7,424 nucleotides of DNA from Eubacteriaceae bacterium (GTDB taxonomy: Bacteria > Bacillota > Clostridia > Eubacteriales > Anaerofustaceae), in assembly GCA_017613995.1 (NCBI GenBank), contig JAGACT010000092.1, positions 1 to 7,424 of the forward strand, read 5' to 3'. The notes under the pieces are model-generated. The model made no database searches. It saw only the letters and a program-made list of their open reading frames with translations, and was not told the origin of the DNA. Made by a program: the position numbers and the translations under genes. Position 1 is the stretch's first letter. Every line of letters begins with the position of its first letter. This document shows positions 1 to 5,179 of the stretch, piece by piece.

Positions 1-1228
1 GCTGCAGTATCTTCGCGGAAAAGGGCATCGTAACACAGCAGGCACACTCCGTGGTGAAGGTCCTCTGGGCATAGATCCCGATCTTCCCTCCGAAAGGCAA
101 TACGGTGTTGAGTCCCTCGTACTGCTGATACATCAGCGTTCCCAGATTGCAGGAGAACCTGTTGGCGGCGTTCTGGAGCTCCTCCGTATCAGCGTCCAGC
201 TCCTCCCTGCTCTTCGCCAGATGAACGATGGTAAGCGTAGTCATGATCATTTTCTGATCCCTGTTCATCAGGTCGTCCAGCATCTCCCTGAGTTCGTCGA
301 TCTGCTGCTGCAGCTCAAACGGAGGCTCGGCGGAAAAGTTGCTGTTTTCGTTCTGGCGCTTCTGCCATTTGGTCTTGCTGGTCTCCGCTCCGAGAAGCTT
401 CCTGTCAACCAGCTGCCTTGCCTGGGCCGTCGGTATGGGATAGAAGTCCGCTGACAGCATCATGATCCTGCTGCGCTGAGTCAGGAAAGAGACCATCTCA
501 TCCCGGACGGACGAACCGTATGTCCTCATTACCAGAACTCTCCCGTACAGCTCTCCCATCATGAAGTAACTGCTCCTGAAGCTGAAGCTGTCCGGAGCTA
601 TATAATCCTTGAAGCTGTGTCCCCTTTTCAGAGTATCGTCATAATCAAAGGAATACGTGCTGACGGAATACGGATTGTAGAAGTCATGGAAGATCCTGAG
701 CCTGTCACGGATACCCACCTCCTCCATCTCGCTGCCCAGCGCGTCCAGGCCTGTGCGGATGGCTGCGGTTTCCTTTGCGAGATACGCCCTGGCAGTCTCG
801 GGATCTTTTTCATTGATCCCTATCGTCAGGTACTTGTCCTGAACGACAGTATCCGTCGTTACGTTTGAAGAGACATAGGCCTGCAGCTCATCGCGGTATT
901 CTTTCAGGCCGTCAGTCCTGTCCGGGATCTCGGTCTTCTTCGCCTGGTCGGTCCTTCCCACGGGGCGGTTGAAAATGGTGAGTTTCGTATACTCAAGATC
1001 AGGCAGCGAATTAATCAGCTGAGCCTGGGCAATAAAAAGACGCTCCCTGTCATTCTCCGAAGCGCTGGAATAGTTGATGTCGGAGAATCTGAGCGTCTTT
1101 GTAAAGTAGTTTCCCGTAAGGATCATCCCGTCATCGTAGATCCTTCTGATGGGTATGGCGTCCTGCACGCTCCTCGGGGTGATGTAATTGCCCCGTCCTT
1201 CCGCTATAATCCGCGATATACTTTTCAT
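1..1228 (-). CDS. VirB4-like conjugal transfer ATPase (CD1110-type), N-terminal part, cut by the window edge
   Basis: Partial gene, open to base 1: 409 complete codons with no stop. It should be the ATPase that energises assembly of the type IV secretion channel at the inner face of the membrane. The protein begins MKSISRIIAEGRGNYITP. Recognisable family blocks are a TxLRFSD-like motif near residue 58, LVDRKLLGAETSKTKWQKRQ at about 270-289, and GLNTVLPFG followed by RTFTTE and MPFSAKIL at about 375-408. In this family that last block lies just before the Walker A P-loop, so the nucleotide-binding half is outside the window. The start is supported by a purine-rich Shine-Dalgarno stretch (AGAGAGGTG) ending about 4 bases upstream. 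It lies 42 bases beyond an intrinsic terminator and is separated from the other T4SS genes by a toxin-antitoxin island. An ECACC cysteine cluster at 394-398 is unusual. The family call is from remembered motifs; I ran no alignment. Confidence 0.9.
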   Translation of the reverse strand, partial: MKSISRIIAEGRGNYITPRSVQDAIPIRRIYDDGMILTGNYFTKTLRFSDINYSSASENDRERLFIAQAQLINSLPDLEYTKLTIFNRPVGRTDQAKKTEIPDRTDGLKEYRDELQAYVSSNVTTDTVVQDKYLTIGINEKDPETARAYLAKETAAIRTGLDALGSEMEEVGIRDRLRIFHDFYNPYSVSTYSFDYDDTLKRGHSFKDYIAPDSFSFRSSYFMMGELYGRVLVMRTYGSSVRDEMVSFLTQRSRIMMLSADFYPIPTAQARQLVDRKLLGAETSKTKWQKRQNENSNFSAEPPFELQQQIDELREMLDDLMNRDQKMIMTTLTIVHLAKSREELDADTEELQNAANRFSCNLGTLMYQQYEGLNTVLPFGGKIGIYAQRTFTTECACCVTMPFSAKILQ

Positions 1229-1269
1229 AGGCACCTCTCTGTGTCTTTGTTTGTTTTCGTCTGGGCACT

Positions 1270-1295
1270 AAAAAAGAAGTCCGTTTCCGAACTTC
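1270..1295 (-). terminator. Intrinsic terminator just upstream of virB4
   Basis: On the minus strand, GAAGTTCG and CGGACTTC form an 8-pair stem (one G-T pair) around a GAAA tetraloop. Six T residues follow directly. This is a textbook rho-independent terminator. It would end transcripts coming from the toxin-antitoxin island, 42 bases before the virB4 start codon. Confidence 0.8.
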
Positions 1296-1359
1296 CTGCA
1301 TTTATATTATTGCTGTTTCCCACTTGGTTATTTATCGGTCTGTACTTTTCTTTGTAATT

Positions 1360-1488
1360 TCAGCTCACCATAGCAGCATTCCTTTCATTATTGGAAAAAG
1401 TCTCTTCATGTGTGACCCCAAGCACCGTGAGGGGATTTTTTCTGTTACCCGGCATAAACAGCCTGCGAAACGAATGTGACGCAGACAT
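1360..1488 (-). CDS. Doubtful 42-aa ORF, function unknown
   Basis: An ATG-to-TGA frame encodes a 42-residue peptide beginning MSASHSFRRLFMPGN and ending RNAAMVS. It is mostly polar, with no membrane segment, signal peptide or domain I recognise. A GGGA four bases upstream is only a weak ribosome binding site. It sits directly after the decayed antitoxin and before the terminator, so it may be a relic of a gene tail or chance. Recorded because the stretch VLGVTHEETFSNNE does not look like random translation. Confidence 0.2.
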   Translation of the reverse strand: MSASHSFRRLFMPGNRKNPLTVLGVTHEETFSNNERNAAMVS

Positions 1489-1554
1489 TTTATCCCAATG
1501 ATATCAGCCGGACGCCGCGGAACCTGCTGTCGGGATTTCCTGTCCCTGTTGATC

Positions 1555-1725
1555 TCAGTTCTGTGCGGTACCGGTTTTTCCCGCCGGCTCCTCCTGAGTC
1601 ACATTCCGGGATAATCCCACGTCGGCTGTCTTCCGGATCACAGCCATCTCGGGCTGCAGCTCATCGTAAGCCCTGACAAAAGCAGGGTCCGTCATTTTCT
1701 TTTCTTTGTATTCTTTGAGCTTCAT
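1555..1725 (-). pseudogene. Degenerate XRE-family antitoxin (second HigA-like copy)
   Basis: The frame begins MKLKEYKEKKMTDPAFVRAY and continues DELQPEMAVIR, the characteristic opening of a common clostridial XRE-type antitoxin whose full length is usually about 90-100 residues. The helix-turn-helix then starts (NVTQEE, then KTGTAQ) but the frame stops at residue 56. Intact relatives typically read like TQEELAxxTGIAQ, followed by an ISRxE turn and a GxxNPS loop. In the +1 frame just after GTAQ the sequence reads ELRSTGTGNPD, which resembles that missing part. This points to a frameshift plus drift, with homology fading by about 1490. The start codon lies 10 bases after the stop of the intact antitoxin with GAGG between, so it would be co-transcribed with the toxin-antitoxin pair. 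The alternative, a real 56-residue truncated regulator, is less likely because the recognition helix is incomplete. The recognition is from memory of the family. Confidence 0.65.
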
Positions 1726-1735
1726 GGTTGGCCTC

Positions 1736-2032
1736 TCATTTATCAGGTGCTGAATCGATCGGAACGACCCTCAGTGTTTTTCCCAATGCGGCGAGGACTT
1801 TTATTACCGTATCCAGTTTGGGAACGGTGGTGCCTTTTTCCATCCGGGCGATTATTGGCTGGCTTACGCCGCTGAGCCGTTCCAGTTCTCTCTGTGTGAT
1901 CCCCTTTTCGTTCCGGGCATCGATCAGTTCATTTATTAGTGCGACCCGGAGGTCACTAGCTGTGATTTCCTCCGGAGTGAAGATCTCTTTCTCAAAATCG
2001 TCCCAATTGTCTCCGACAGAACTGTATTTCAT
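1736..2032 (-). CDS. HigA-like XRE-family antitoxin of a RelE/HigB system
   Basis: 98-residue cytoplasmic DNA-binding antitoxin, expected to neutralise the toxin encoded just upstream and to repress the shared promoter. An acidic N-terminal region (DNWDDFEKEIFTPEE, about 8-22) is followed by a helix-turn-helix at about 34-88. Helix 2 is ITQRELERLSG (45-55), the recognition helix is VSQPIIARMEKG (56-67), and the closing part is PKLDTVIKVLAALGKTL. This is the usual layout of antitoxins paired with Gp49/RelE-type toxins, and the length is normal. The ATG follows the toxin stop by 3 bases. AAGGAG lies about 10 bases upstream, inside the end of the toxin gene, so translation is probably coupled. 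Toxin-first order is typical of HigBA. Expression is probably driven from the promoter at 2438-2410. Confidence 0.88.
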   Translation of the reverse strand: MKYSSVGDNWDDFEKEIFTPEEITASDLRVALINELIDARNEKGITQRELERLSGVSQPIIARMEKGTTVPKLDTVIKVLAALGKTLRVVPIDSAPDK

Positions 2033-2035
2033 GGA

Positions 2036-2389
2036 CTATTTACTCCTTTCAAGGAAATCTGCAAATAACCGTTTTGCCTTGTCGATTTCCCGTTTTGGCG
2101 TTTTCTGTGTCTTTTTAACAAAATGACTCAGAAGAACAAAACTGTCGCCGCACCAGCCTGCGAAAAGGATTCTGTCTCTCAAAGGTCTGATCTCCCATAT
2201 GGCACCATCAAGGTGTTTCACAAAGGGTTCTCCGGCTCTTGTTCCTCTTGTCTCAAGAACTTTGATATAATCCCTGATCTTGTTAAGCCTGATGCGGCTG
2301 TCTTTGCTTTCTTCTGCCGCCAGTGCCCGGATATACTCCTTAACAGGCTGATGTCCTGAAGAGTCTTGGTAGAATATTATCTTATACAT
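2036..2389 (-). CDS. RelE/HigB-type toxin (phage Gp49-like family)
   Basis: 117-residue toxin, by family a ribosome-dependent mRNA interferase. It begins MYKIIFYQDSSGHQPVKEYI, the first strand and helix of the fold. The family signature AGEPFVKHLDGAIWEIRPL lies at 52-70, followed by RDRILFAGW (71-79) and the basic C-terminal block FVKKTQKTPKREIDKAKR (90-107). The candidate functional residues H59, E66, R68, R71 and K92-K93 are all present, so the gene appears intact. A GGAG lies about 7 bases before the ATG in a leader of only about 14 bases. It is followed 3 bases later by its HigA-like antitoxin. The pair sits inside a conjugation cluster, where a stabilising (addiction) role is a reasonable inference. 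Toxicity itself cannot be read from sequence. Confidence 0.88.
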   Translation of the reverse strand: MYKIIFYQDSSGHQPVKEYIRALAAEESKDSRIRLNKIRDYIKVLETRGTRAGEPFVKHLDGAIWEIRPLRDRILFAGWCGDSFVLLSHFVKKTQKTPKREIDKAKRLFADFLERSK

Positions 2390-2406
2390 CCCAGATCTCC
2401 ATCATA

Positions 2407-2434
2407 CCTATGATAACTCAAAAGTTATCACAGG
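2407..2434. promoter_or_regulatory. Probable operator over the RelE-HigA promoter
   Basis: TGATAACT (2411-2418) and AGTTATCA (2423-2430) form a perfect 8-base inverted repeat with a 4-base centre. After one mismatch it extends outward by CCT and AGG. It covers the -10 box and the spacer, where a bound XRE antitoxin dimer would block RNA polymerase. Autoregulation is established for HigBA families; that this palindrome is the site is inference. Confidence 0.65.
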
Positions 2435-2438
2435 TCAA
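2410..2438 (-). promoter_or_regulatory. Sigma-A-like promoter of the RelE-HigA pair
   Basis: On the minus strand a TTGACC -35 box (2438-2433) is separated by exactly 17 bases from a TATCAT -10 box (2415-2410). The expected start of transcription is near 2403, giving a leader of about 14 bases before the toxin ATG at 2389. Most of the spacer is taken up by an inverted repeat. Confidence 0.75.
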
Positions 2439-2506
2439 TGATATTATAAATGATTTATTTTGCGGGTTGCTGTTGCTGGTTAATTATTCGGTCTTTTATT
2501 GTGAAA

Positions 2507-2671
2507 TCAGGTCATACTACCCCGTACGGTTCCAGCGCCTTCAGCTGCCTGTCTATATTCTGTTCTCGTGTAGATAAGCGCGATCTTGTACCTTCCGTGC
2601 TCAAACATGAGACGAGCATCTTCCAGATCCTCAAGGCTTCTATGAAATCTGTACACCGACAGTTCGTTTAT
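2507..2671 (-). pseudogene. Truncated HEPN-domain toxin, remnant of an MNT-HEPN pair
   Basis: Overlapping the stop of the nucleotidyltransferase gene, a frame reads NELSVYRFHRSLEDLEDARL, then MFEHGRYKIAL. This is the usual first 31 residues of small HEPN proteins that partner MNT nucleotidyltransferases. Intact proteins go on to an RxxYYAxFH-like segment containing the HEPN catalytic Rx4-6H motif and total about 120-140 residues. Here homology ends at about 2576 and the frame stops at 2507. The codon where the start should be is ATA (2671-2669). A G at 2669 would give the ATGA overlap usual for such pairs, so one G-to-A change would turn ATG into ATA and TGA into TAA, keeping the upstream stop while removing this start. 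The toxin is therefore dead twice over: no start codon and no catalytic region. Confidence 0.75.
2512..2575 (-). other. Possible serine-recombinase N-terminal scrap
   Basis: Directly after the HEPN remnant, the +1 frame reads REQNIDRQLKALEPYGVV and then stops. Serine resolvases and invertases carry a very similar stretch (xxQNxDRQLxAL) straight after the catalytic RVST motif near their N-terminus. The preceding codons, read across the frame change, give IYTR, as if a few codons including the catalytic serine had been lost. This may be the trace of a recombination junction. The match is short (about 16 residues) and rests on pattern memory only. Confidence 0.35.
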
Positions 2672-3210
2672 GCTGCCTTCCAAAGAACGATACCTTCCTT
2701 GTCTATATTTTTGTAAAACGGCATGGTGTTACGCCATTTCATATATTCATCAGTCTGGATAGTGATCACGGACAGCGTAACACCCGCTTCCAGTTCGTAT
2801 TTCACGGTTGTGTCGATCATTGCCCTATGAAGGGTTTGCGTTTCTTCTGATCTCAAAAACACGGCGATATCCACGTCCGAGTCCTCGGTCTGCTCTGTCC
2901 TGGCATAAGATCCGTACAGGATCACTTTATCCAGGGCTTCACCGTATATGGTATGCATTTCCGAACTTAGTCTGATGAGCAGGCGCATCAGGTCAGGACA
3001 GTTTCTCGTGACGGTCTGTTTTTGTCTCCAGTTCTTATACCTGCCTGTTTTTTCCCGCCTGTCAGAGGGATAAGGCGTATCCTTCGGAATGATCCACTGA
3101 TTCCCGAGCTTTTCCCCATCGAGCCTGCCCTGGATCAGCATCCGTCTGACATTTCCGGGATCCTTGCCGTATCTGACGGCATATTGAGTTACTGTGTAAT
3201 AGTCCGACAT
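2668..3210 (-). CDS. Excisionase-type HTH fused to an MNT nucleotidyltransferase (MntA-like antitoxin)
   Basis: 180 residues. Residues 1-45 (YYTVTQYAVRYGKDPGNVRR, then RLDGEKLGNQWIIPKD) match the helix-turn-helix plus wing seen in excisionase/MerR-like DNA-binding domains. A basic linker follows (50-66). Residues about 75-180 form a minimal nucleotidyltransferase. The signature GSx10DxD is exact: G100, S101, then ten residues, D112 and D114. The third catalytic carboxylate is not obvious; the equivalent strand reads VTLSVIT. In MNT-HEPN systems this protein is the antitoxin and can AMPylate the HEPN toxin. Here the HEPN partner downstream is broken, so the gene is an orphan. The frame is open back to an ATG at 3330, but the 3210 start is chosen because a promoter ends at 3230 and GGAG (minus strand, 3223-3220) sits 9 bases upstream. 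The HTH domain may bind the palindrome in its own promoter. Confidence 0.85.
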   Translation of the reverse strand: MSDYYTVTQYAVRYGKDPGNVRRMLIQGRLDGEKLGNQWIIPKDTPYPSDRREKTGRYKNWRQKQTVTRNCPDLMRLLIRLSSEMHTIYGEALDKVILYGSYARTEQTEDSDVDIAVFLRSEETQTLHRAMIDTTVKYELEAGVTLSVITIQTDEYMKWRNTMPFYKNIDKEGIVLWKAA

Positions 3211-3221
3211 AATTATCATCT

Positions 3222-3263
3222 CCGTATTGATATTAACACATATACGTGTAATTGTCAATACGG
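3222..3263. repeat. Extended inverted repeat enclosing the HTH-MNT promoter
   Basis: CCGTATTGA (3222-3230) and TCAATACGG (3255-3263) are perfect 9-base inverted repeats 24 bases apart. One arm overlaps the -35 box and the other touches the -10 box and start point. Between them ACACATA (3237-3243) and TACGTGT (3244-3250) form a second, inner dyad with one mismatch. The nested symmetry suggests an operator bound by a dimer or tetramer, possibly the excisionase-type HTH of the gene it controls. Confidence 0.65.
3230..3258 (-). promoter_or_regulatory. Strong sigma-A-like promoter of the HTH-MNT gene
   Basis: On the minus strand a consensus TTGACA -35 box (3258-3253) and a TAATAT -10 box (3235-3230) are spaced by exactly 17 bases. 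The expected transcription start near 3223 leaves only about 13 untranslated bases, with the GGAG ribosome binding site at the 5' end. This gives the island transcription independent of the T4SS genes upstream. Confidence 0.8.
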
Positions 3264-3329
3264 CTTCAGACAGCTGACTGTTTTCAGAAACTGCATTCAT
3301 GAGACGGGGACATGACGTTGAAATGTACA

Positions 3330-4025
3330 CTAATCGGCATTGCCTAAAAGTCTATGTAACCATTCCCCGATGATGTTGAGGGCATTCGTTTTGTTGACGA
3401 TATACGTGATAACCAGGGAAGGGATTATCCATATTACTATGTCGAGAAGAAGGCTGCCGGCCTTCCTGATATTCTTTATAGCCTTCTTTTTCCTTAATTC
3501 CTTCTTCAGAATGCGTTCTTTCTCTTTTTCCTTCTCTTCCTCGCTGGGCTCGGTCATAAGGGCGTCGATGGTCTGAGGAACAGGTTCGTCGAGGATGATA
3601 TCTTCCGTGCTGACGGCGACGTCATCCTGTAACGGAGCCAGGCTCCTTGCTTTGCAAAGCGTCCTGTCCCTTTTTACTTTCGGCCTGACTTCTTTCCTGT
3701 ACGACCTGAAGAGCTCGAAATAGGTGTTCTCCCCGACGTAGAGCAGGACATCGGGCATTAGGAAGGTGCTTCTGATAAAAGCCCGGATGCTCTGAGCCGC
3801 GCTCATGCCGTTATAGCTGTAGAAGCCCAGGAAAGCAACAGGCAATGAAATAAGGATAACGATGAAAAGAATCACATCGAAATTAACCCCTGCAGCGGAC
3901 AAGAGAACTCCCAGAATAAGACCGATTACAACGATCAGCAGGAGAGTCAGGCACTGTTTCAGTGAAAAGCCGAAGAAGAACTGCTCCTCGTAGTCGTTGA
4001 TCTCCTTGTTTATCTTTACTTCCAT
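3330..4025 (-). CDS. PrgI-family T4SS membrane protein (CD1111-type)
   Basis: 231 residues. PrgI-family proteins occur in Gram-positive conjugation clusters next to virB4 and fill a role comparable to VirB3 at the membrane. The N-terminus MEVKINKEINDYEEQFFFGF, followed by SLKQ, is the family signature. Two membrane segments follow (about 22-44 and 50-68), then the conserved NGMSAAQ and FIRSTFLMP motifs (72-91). Unlike short family members, it continues into a charged helix (EEEKEKEKERILKKELRKKK, 162-181) and a third membrane segment at about 189-212. The frame is open to an ATG at 4061, but the 4025 start is chosen because it gives the family N-terminus. It also overlaps the upstream VirB6 gene as TGATG (one base shared), with GGAGGTGG and AAAGG upstream. 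virB4 normally comes next; here a 2.1 kb island intervenes. Confidence 0.87.
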   Translation of the reverse strand: MEVKINKEINDYEEQFFFGFSLKQCLTLLLIVVIGLILGVLLSAAGVNFDVILFIVILISLPVAFLGFYSYNGMSAAQSIRAFIRSTFLMPDVLLYVGENTYFELFRSYRKEVRPKVKRDRTLCKARSLAPLQDDVAVSTEDIILDEPVPQTIDALMTEPSEEEKEKEKERILKKELRKKKAIKNIRKAGSLLLDIVIWIIPSLVITYIVNKTNALNIIGEWLHRLLGNAD

Positions 4026-4855
4026 CAGACCTTTAGCCACCTCCCAGTTATGTTGTCGCATGTTTTGACTATACTTGCCAGGATCAGCACATGCAGCGTA
4101 TTTGACAGTATCCAGTTGAACACCAGAGCGTTCTCCGCGCTGTCGCTTATAAGCTTCAGCGAATCCACATTGTTGTGAAAGAACACCGCGTACAGTATTA
4201 TCGACAGCATGATCAGCGCCACCTCAAGGCAGCATCCGATATAGCTTTTTATGAAGCTCAGCCCGATCTGCTCCGTTTCCCTGGCCGAAACGGTGGAAAG
4301 GGGGATCGGAGCTATGGCTATGTGCAGATACACCCGGAAGAATCTTCCGAATACGGTTAGAAGCACCGTGACCGCGCTGGCCAGGATGACGAAACTCGAT
4401 ATGGCGAAGATCAGCACCGTACCGAAATCAGTGATAATGTTCAGTGACCCTACAACAGTGCTCACCTCCGCGGGCATGTCGCTTACCATCATCAGGCTGT
4501 CATAGGGGCTGCCCTGCCACAGGACCATGGCAAGGCCCTGGGTCACGTCCATTATCATTACGAGCAGTTCCCTGCAGTAGTACAGCACCGCCGCCGACAG
4601 TATGAGCCTGATAAACAGCTCAAGCACCGCCCCGGGACGCCTGAGCTCCTGAAACCCGGAATAATTCCTCAGGATCCCGTATACGAAAAAAGCGCTCATG
4701 AGTGCTGCCCCTATCACCGTAAAGGTATTCAGCACTCCGGAAGCGTAGCTGTACATCGTACCGCTCATGAAATCCCTGGGGGAAGTCACGAGGTACTCGA
4801 CAACGATATTAAGGATCCTCCCGGCGAGTTCGTAAAGCTGCAGAAGTTTTTTCAT
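4025..4855 (-). CDS. VirB6/TrbL-like conjugal transfer channel protein (CD1112-type)
   Basis: 276-residue polytopic membrane protein, expected to form part of the inner-membrane DNA translocation channel. Hydrophobic segments lie at about 40-62, 76-102, 145-170, 175-187, 205-227 and 245-263. The best family marker is the segment RVYLHIAIAPIPLSTVSA (174-191) followed by IGLSFIKSYIGCCLEVALI (197-215). It matches the central conserved block of VirB6/TrbL-like proteins in CTn4-type elements, where a proline-containing helix precedes a QIG motif. The start has only a moderate ribosome binding site (GAGGCGGA, about 6 bases upstream) and lies 11 bases beyond the pilin-like gene. The stop overlaps the PrgI start by one base, so the two are probably translationally coupled. 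Confidence 0.83.
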   Translation of the reverse strand: MKKLLQLYELAGRILNIVVEYLVTSPRDFMSGTMYSYASGVLNTFTVIGAALMSAFFVYGILRNYSGFQELRRPGAVLELFIRLILSAAVLYYCRELLVMIMDVTQGLAMVLWQGSPYDSLMMVSDMPAEVSTVVGSLNIITDFGTVLIFAISSFVILASAVTVLLTVFGRFFRVYLHIAIAPIPLSTVSARETEQIGLSFIKSYIGCCLEVALIMLSIILYAVFFHNNVDSLKLISDSAENALVFNWILSNTLHVLILASIVKTCDNITGRWLKV

Positions 4856-4866
4856 GCCGTTCCGCC

Positions 4867-5163
4867 TCAGCCGAGAAGGAATCTTACGACCTGCGGAATA
4901 AGTATGATGATGACTCCCGCGACGACCCCCAGCAGGGCGTTGGAGCGCTGGGAGGGATCATGGGACTTAAGCGTCAGCGCCAGCTGTATCACGTTGTAGA
5001 TCAGTATGATCGTACCGACCGCCGATGCTATGGAATACAGCATCGATGTGAGCCTGTTGATAGGCTCCAGCACCTCCTCCACCGGATCGGCGTATGCATT
5101 CATGACCGGCATGGATACCGTTCCGGCAAGCGTTGATAAAAACAGGCATGTTTTCTTTTCCAT
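4867..5163 (-). CDS. Small two-helix membrane protein, likely VirB2/TrbC- or Maff2-like pilin component
   Basis: 98 residues. The N-terminus (MEKKTCLFLSTLAG, continuing to AYA at 23-25, then DP) looks like a signal peptide with an AxA cleavage site, leaving about 73 residues. The mature part has two membrane segments (about 43-66 and 77-96) joined by a short polar loop containing KSHDPSQRS (66-74). Signal peptide plus two helices with a charged hairpin loop is the architecture of VirB2/TrbC pilins. The position between the coupling protein and VirB6 is that of the Maff2-family gene in CTn4-type elements, whose loop and second helix look similar. AGGAGA lies 8 bases before the ATG and the gap to virD4 is 16 bases. 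Assignment is by architecture and synteny; sequence identity with known pilins is not claimed. Confidence 0.7.
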   Translation of the reverse strand: MEKKTCLFLSTLAGTVSMPVMNAYADPVEEVLEPINRLTSMLYSIASAVGTIILIYNVIQLALTLKSHDPSQRSNALLGVVAGVIIILIPQVVRFLLG

Positions 5164-5179
5164 TGTGTTATTCTCCTGT

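Larger units (their letters stand above)
1229..1554 (-). other. Gene-poor gap between virB4 and the antitoxin remnant
   Basis: These 326 bases hold no gene I recognise. From right to left on the minus strand they contain the decayed tail of an XRE antitoxin (to about 1490), a doubtful 42-codon ORF (1488-1360), an AT-rich stretch with a -10-like TATAAA at about 1305-1310 but no convincing -35, the terminator at 1295-1270, and the virB4 ribosome binding site at about 1233-1241. The AT-rich composition contrasts with the GC-rich T4SS genes and fits accumulated debris at the island boundary. Confidence 0.5.

Noticed and set aside
1416..1441. Plus-strand terminator-like CCCC...GGGG followed by six T residues
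   Set aside because: The stem is only 4 pairs with an 11-base loop, and there is no plus-strand gene for it to terminate.
1459..1470. 12-base match between 1459-1470 and 2154-2165, the latter inside the RelE gene (FAGW region)
   Set aside because: It could hint at a second RelE remnant, but similarity fades at once on both sides and the translation does not continue as RelE. Too short to separate from chance.
1728..2126. Plus-strand ORF of 132 codons over the toxin-antitoxin pair
   Set aside because: It is antisense to an intact RelE-HigA pair; the serine-rich translation matches no family.
3211..3330. ATG at 3330 as the start of the HTH-MNT gene
   Set aside because: The added 40 residues cover the promoter (3258-3230) and the palindrome and resemble no domain. 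A ribosome binding site precedes the 3210 ATG.
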